Source of the DNA: an uncultured Campylobacter sp.
Lineage (GTDB): Bacteria; Campylobacterota; Campylobacteria; Campylobacterales; Campylobacteraceae
Direction of reading: 5' to 3'
Assembly (NCBI GenBank): GCA_938046705.1
Contig: CALIWP010000380.1
Coordinates: 1-5,105 of the forward strand
DNA: 5,105 nt
In this document: positions 5,083-5,105 of the stretch, piece after piece
Layout: each line of letters starts with the position of its first letter
Numbering within the stretch: the first letter of the stretch is position 1
Translations under genes and position numbers: made by a program
The notes under the pieces: generated by a model
Databases searched by the model: none
What the model saw: only the letters and a program-made list of their open reading frames with translations
Told to the model about the DNA's origin: nothing

Positions 5083-5105
5083 TTAATATATCCACTTCAC
5101 GATGT
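5083..5105 (-). CDS. Possible last codons of a minus-strand gene entering from the right
   Basis: On the minus strand the edge reads IVKWIY then TAA (5085-5083), a plausible protein C-terminus followed downstream by a terminator-like hairpin. A second minus frame is also open at the edge and runs 23 codons to a stop at 5035-5033, so the true frame cannot be decided from so few bases. If real, the gene is convergent with the SGNH gene. Confidence 0.22.

Larger units (their letters stand above)
4648..5105. other. 458-base stretch without a convincing gene
   Basis: After the SGNH stop no + strand frame longer than 27 codons with an ATG is present. Visible content: a weak, T-rich inverted repeat (GCAAA at 4665-4669, TTTGC at 4688-4692), a 10-base palindrome AATACGTATT (4732-4741), the hairpin at 4779-4794, GATCGC/GCGATC arms (4851-4856 and 4868-4873), a 46-codon minus-strand frame, and nested inverted repeats at 4954-5007. 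No tRNA, rRNA or insertion sequence was recognised. The AAATTT words return only after about 4970. Confidence 0.6.

Noticed and set aside
5102..5105. ATG at the right edge as a new + strand gene start
   Set aside because: No ribosome binding site precedes it and only one further base is visible.

Overview
The window looks like a chromosome segment of an epsilonproteobacterium, most likely one of the higher-GC Campylobacter species (the C. rectus/showae/gracilis/curvus group). This is inferred from the very heavy use of AAATTT-containing words such as TCAAATTTGA in and between genes, a TATAAT -10 box behind a T-tract with no clear -35 box, tight ATGA/TAATG gene overlaps, and protein features typical of the genus. 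No species call is possible from sequence alone.

Layout: (1) Bases 1-1983 hold a tightly coupled + strand operon: the molybdate ABC transporter ATPase modC (5' end outside the window), the permease modB, and a peroxiredoxin-like gene, each pair overlapping by ATGA. A periplasmic binding protein (ModA) is not in the window and may lie upstream. (2) Bases 1984-2206 form a gap packed with AAATTT words, including a 10-bp perfect inverted repeat that may end the first operon, and a good promoter for the next one. (3) Bases 2207-4647 hold a two-gene operon overlapping by TAATG: an MBOAT membrane O-acyltransferase (AlgI/PatA type) and a membrane-anchored periplasmic SGNH hydrolase of the DUF459 type (PatB-like). 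(4) Bases 4648-5105 have no convincing gene. They hold several inverted repeats, a 46-codon minus-strand reading frame of unknown status, and possibly the last few codons of a minus-strand gene entering from the right.

Working together: ModB and ModC would import molybdate for molybdopterin enzymes. The co-translated peroxiredoxin has no obvious mechanistic link and may protect against peroxide. The MBOAT/SGNH pair has the architecture of a two-component extracytoplasmic O-acetylation machine, in which the MBOAT passes acetyl groups across the inner membrane and the SGNH protein places them on a glycan. Peptidoglycan MurNAc is the best guess by analogy with PatA/PatB, but another surface glycan cannot be excluded.

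The most interesting feature is that the long, low-complexity periplasmic linker of the SGNH protein carries three complete bacterial N-glycosylation sequons (D/E-X-N-X-S/T), suggesting that it is itself a Pgl glycoprotein.
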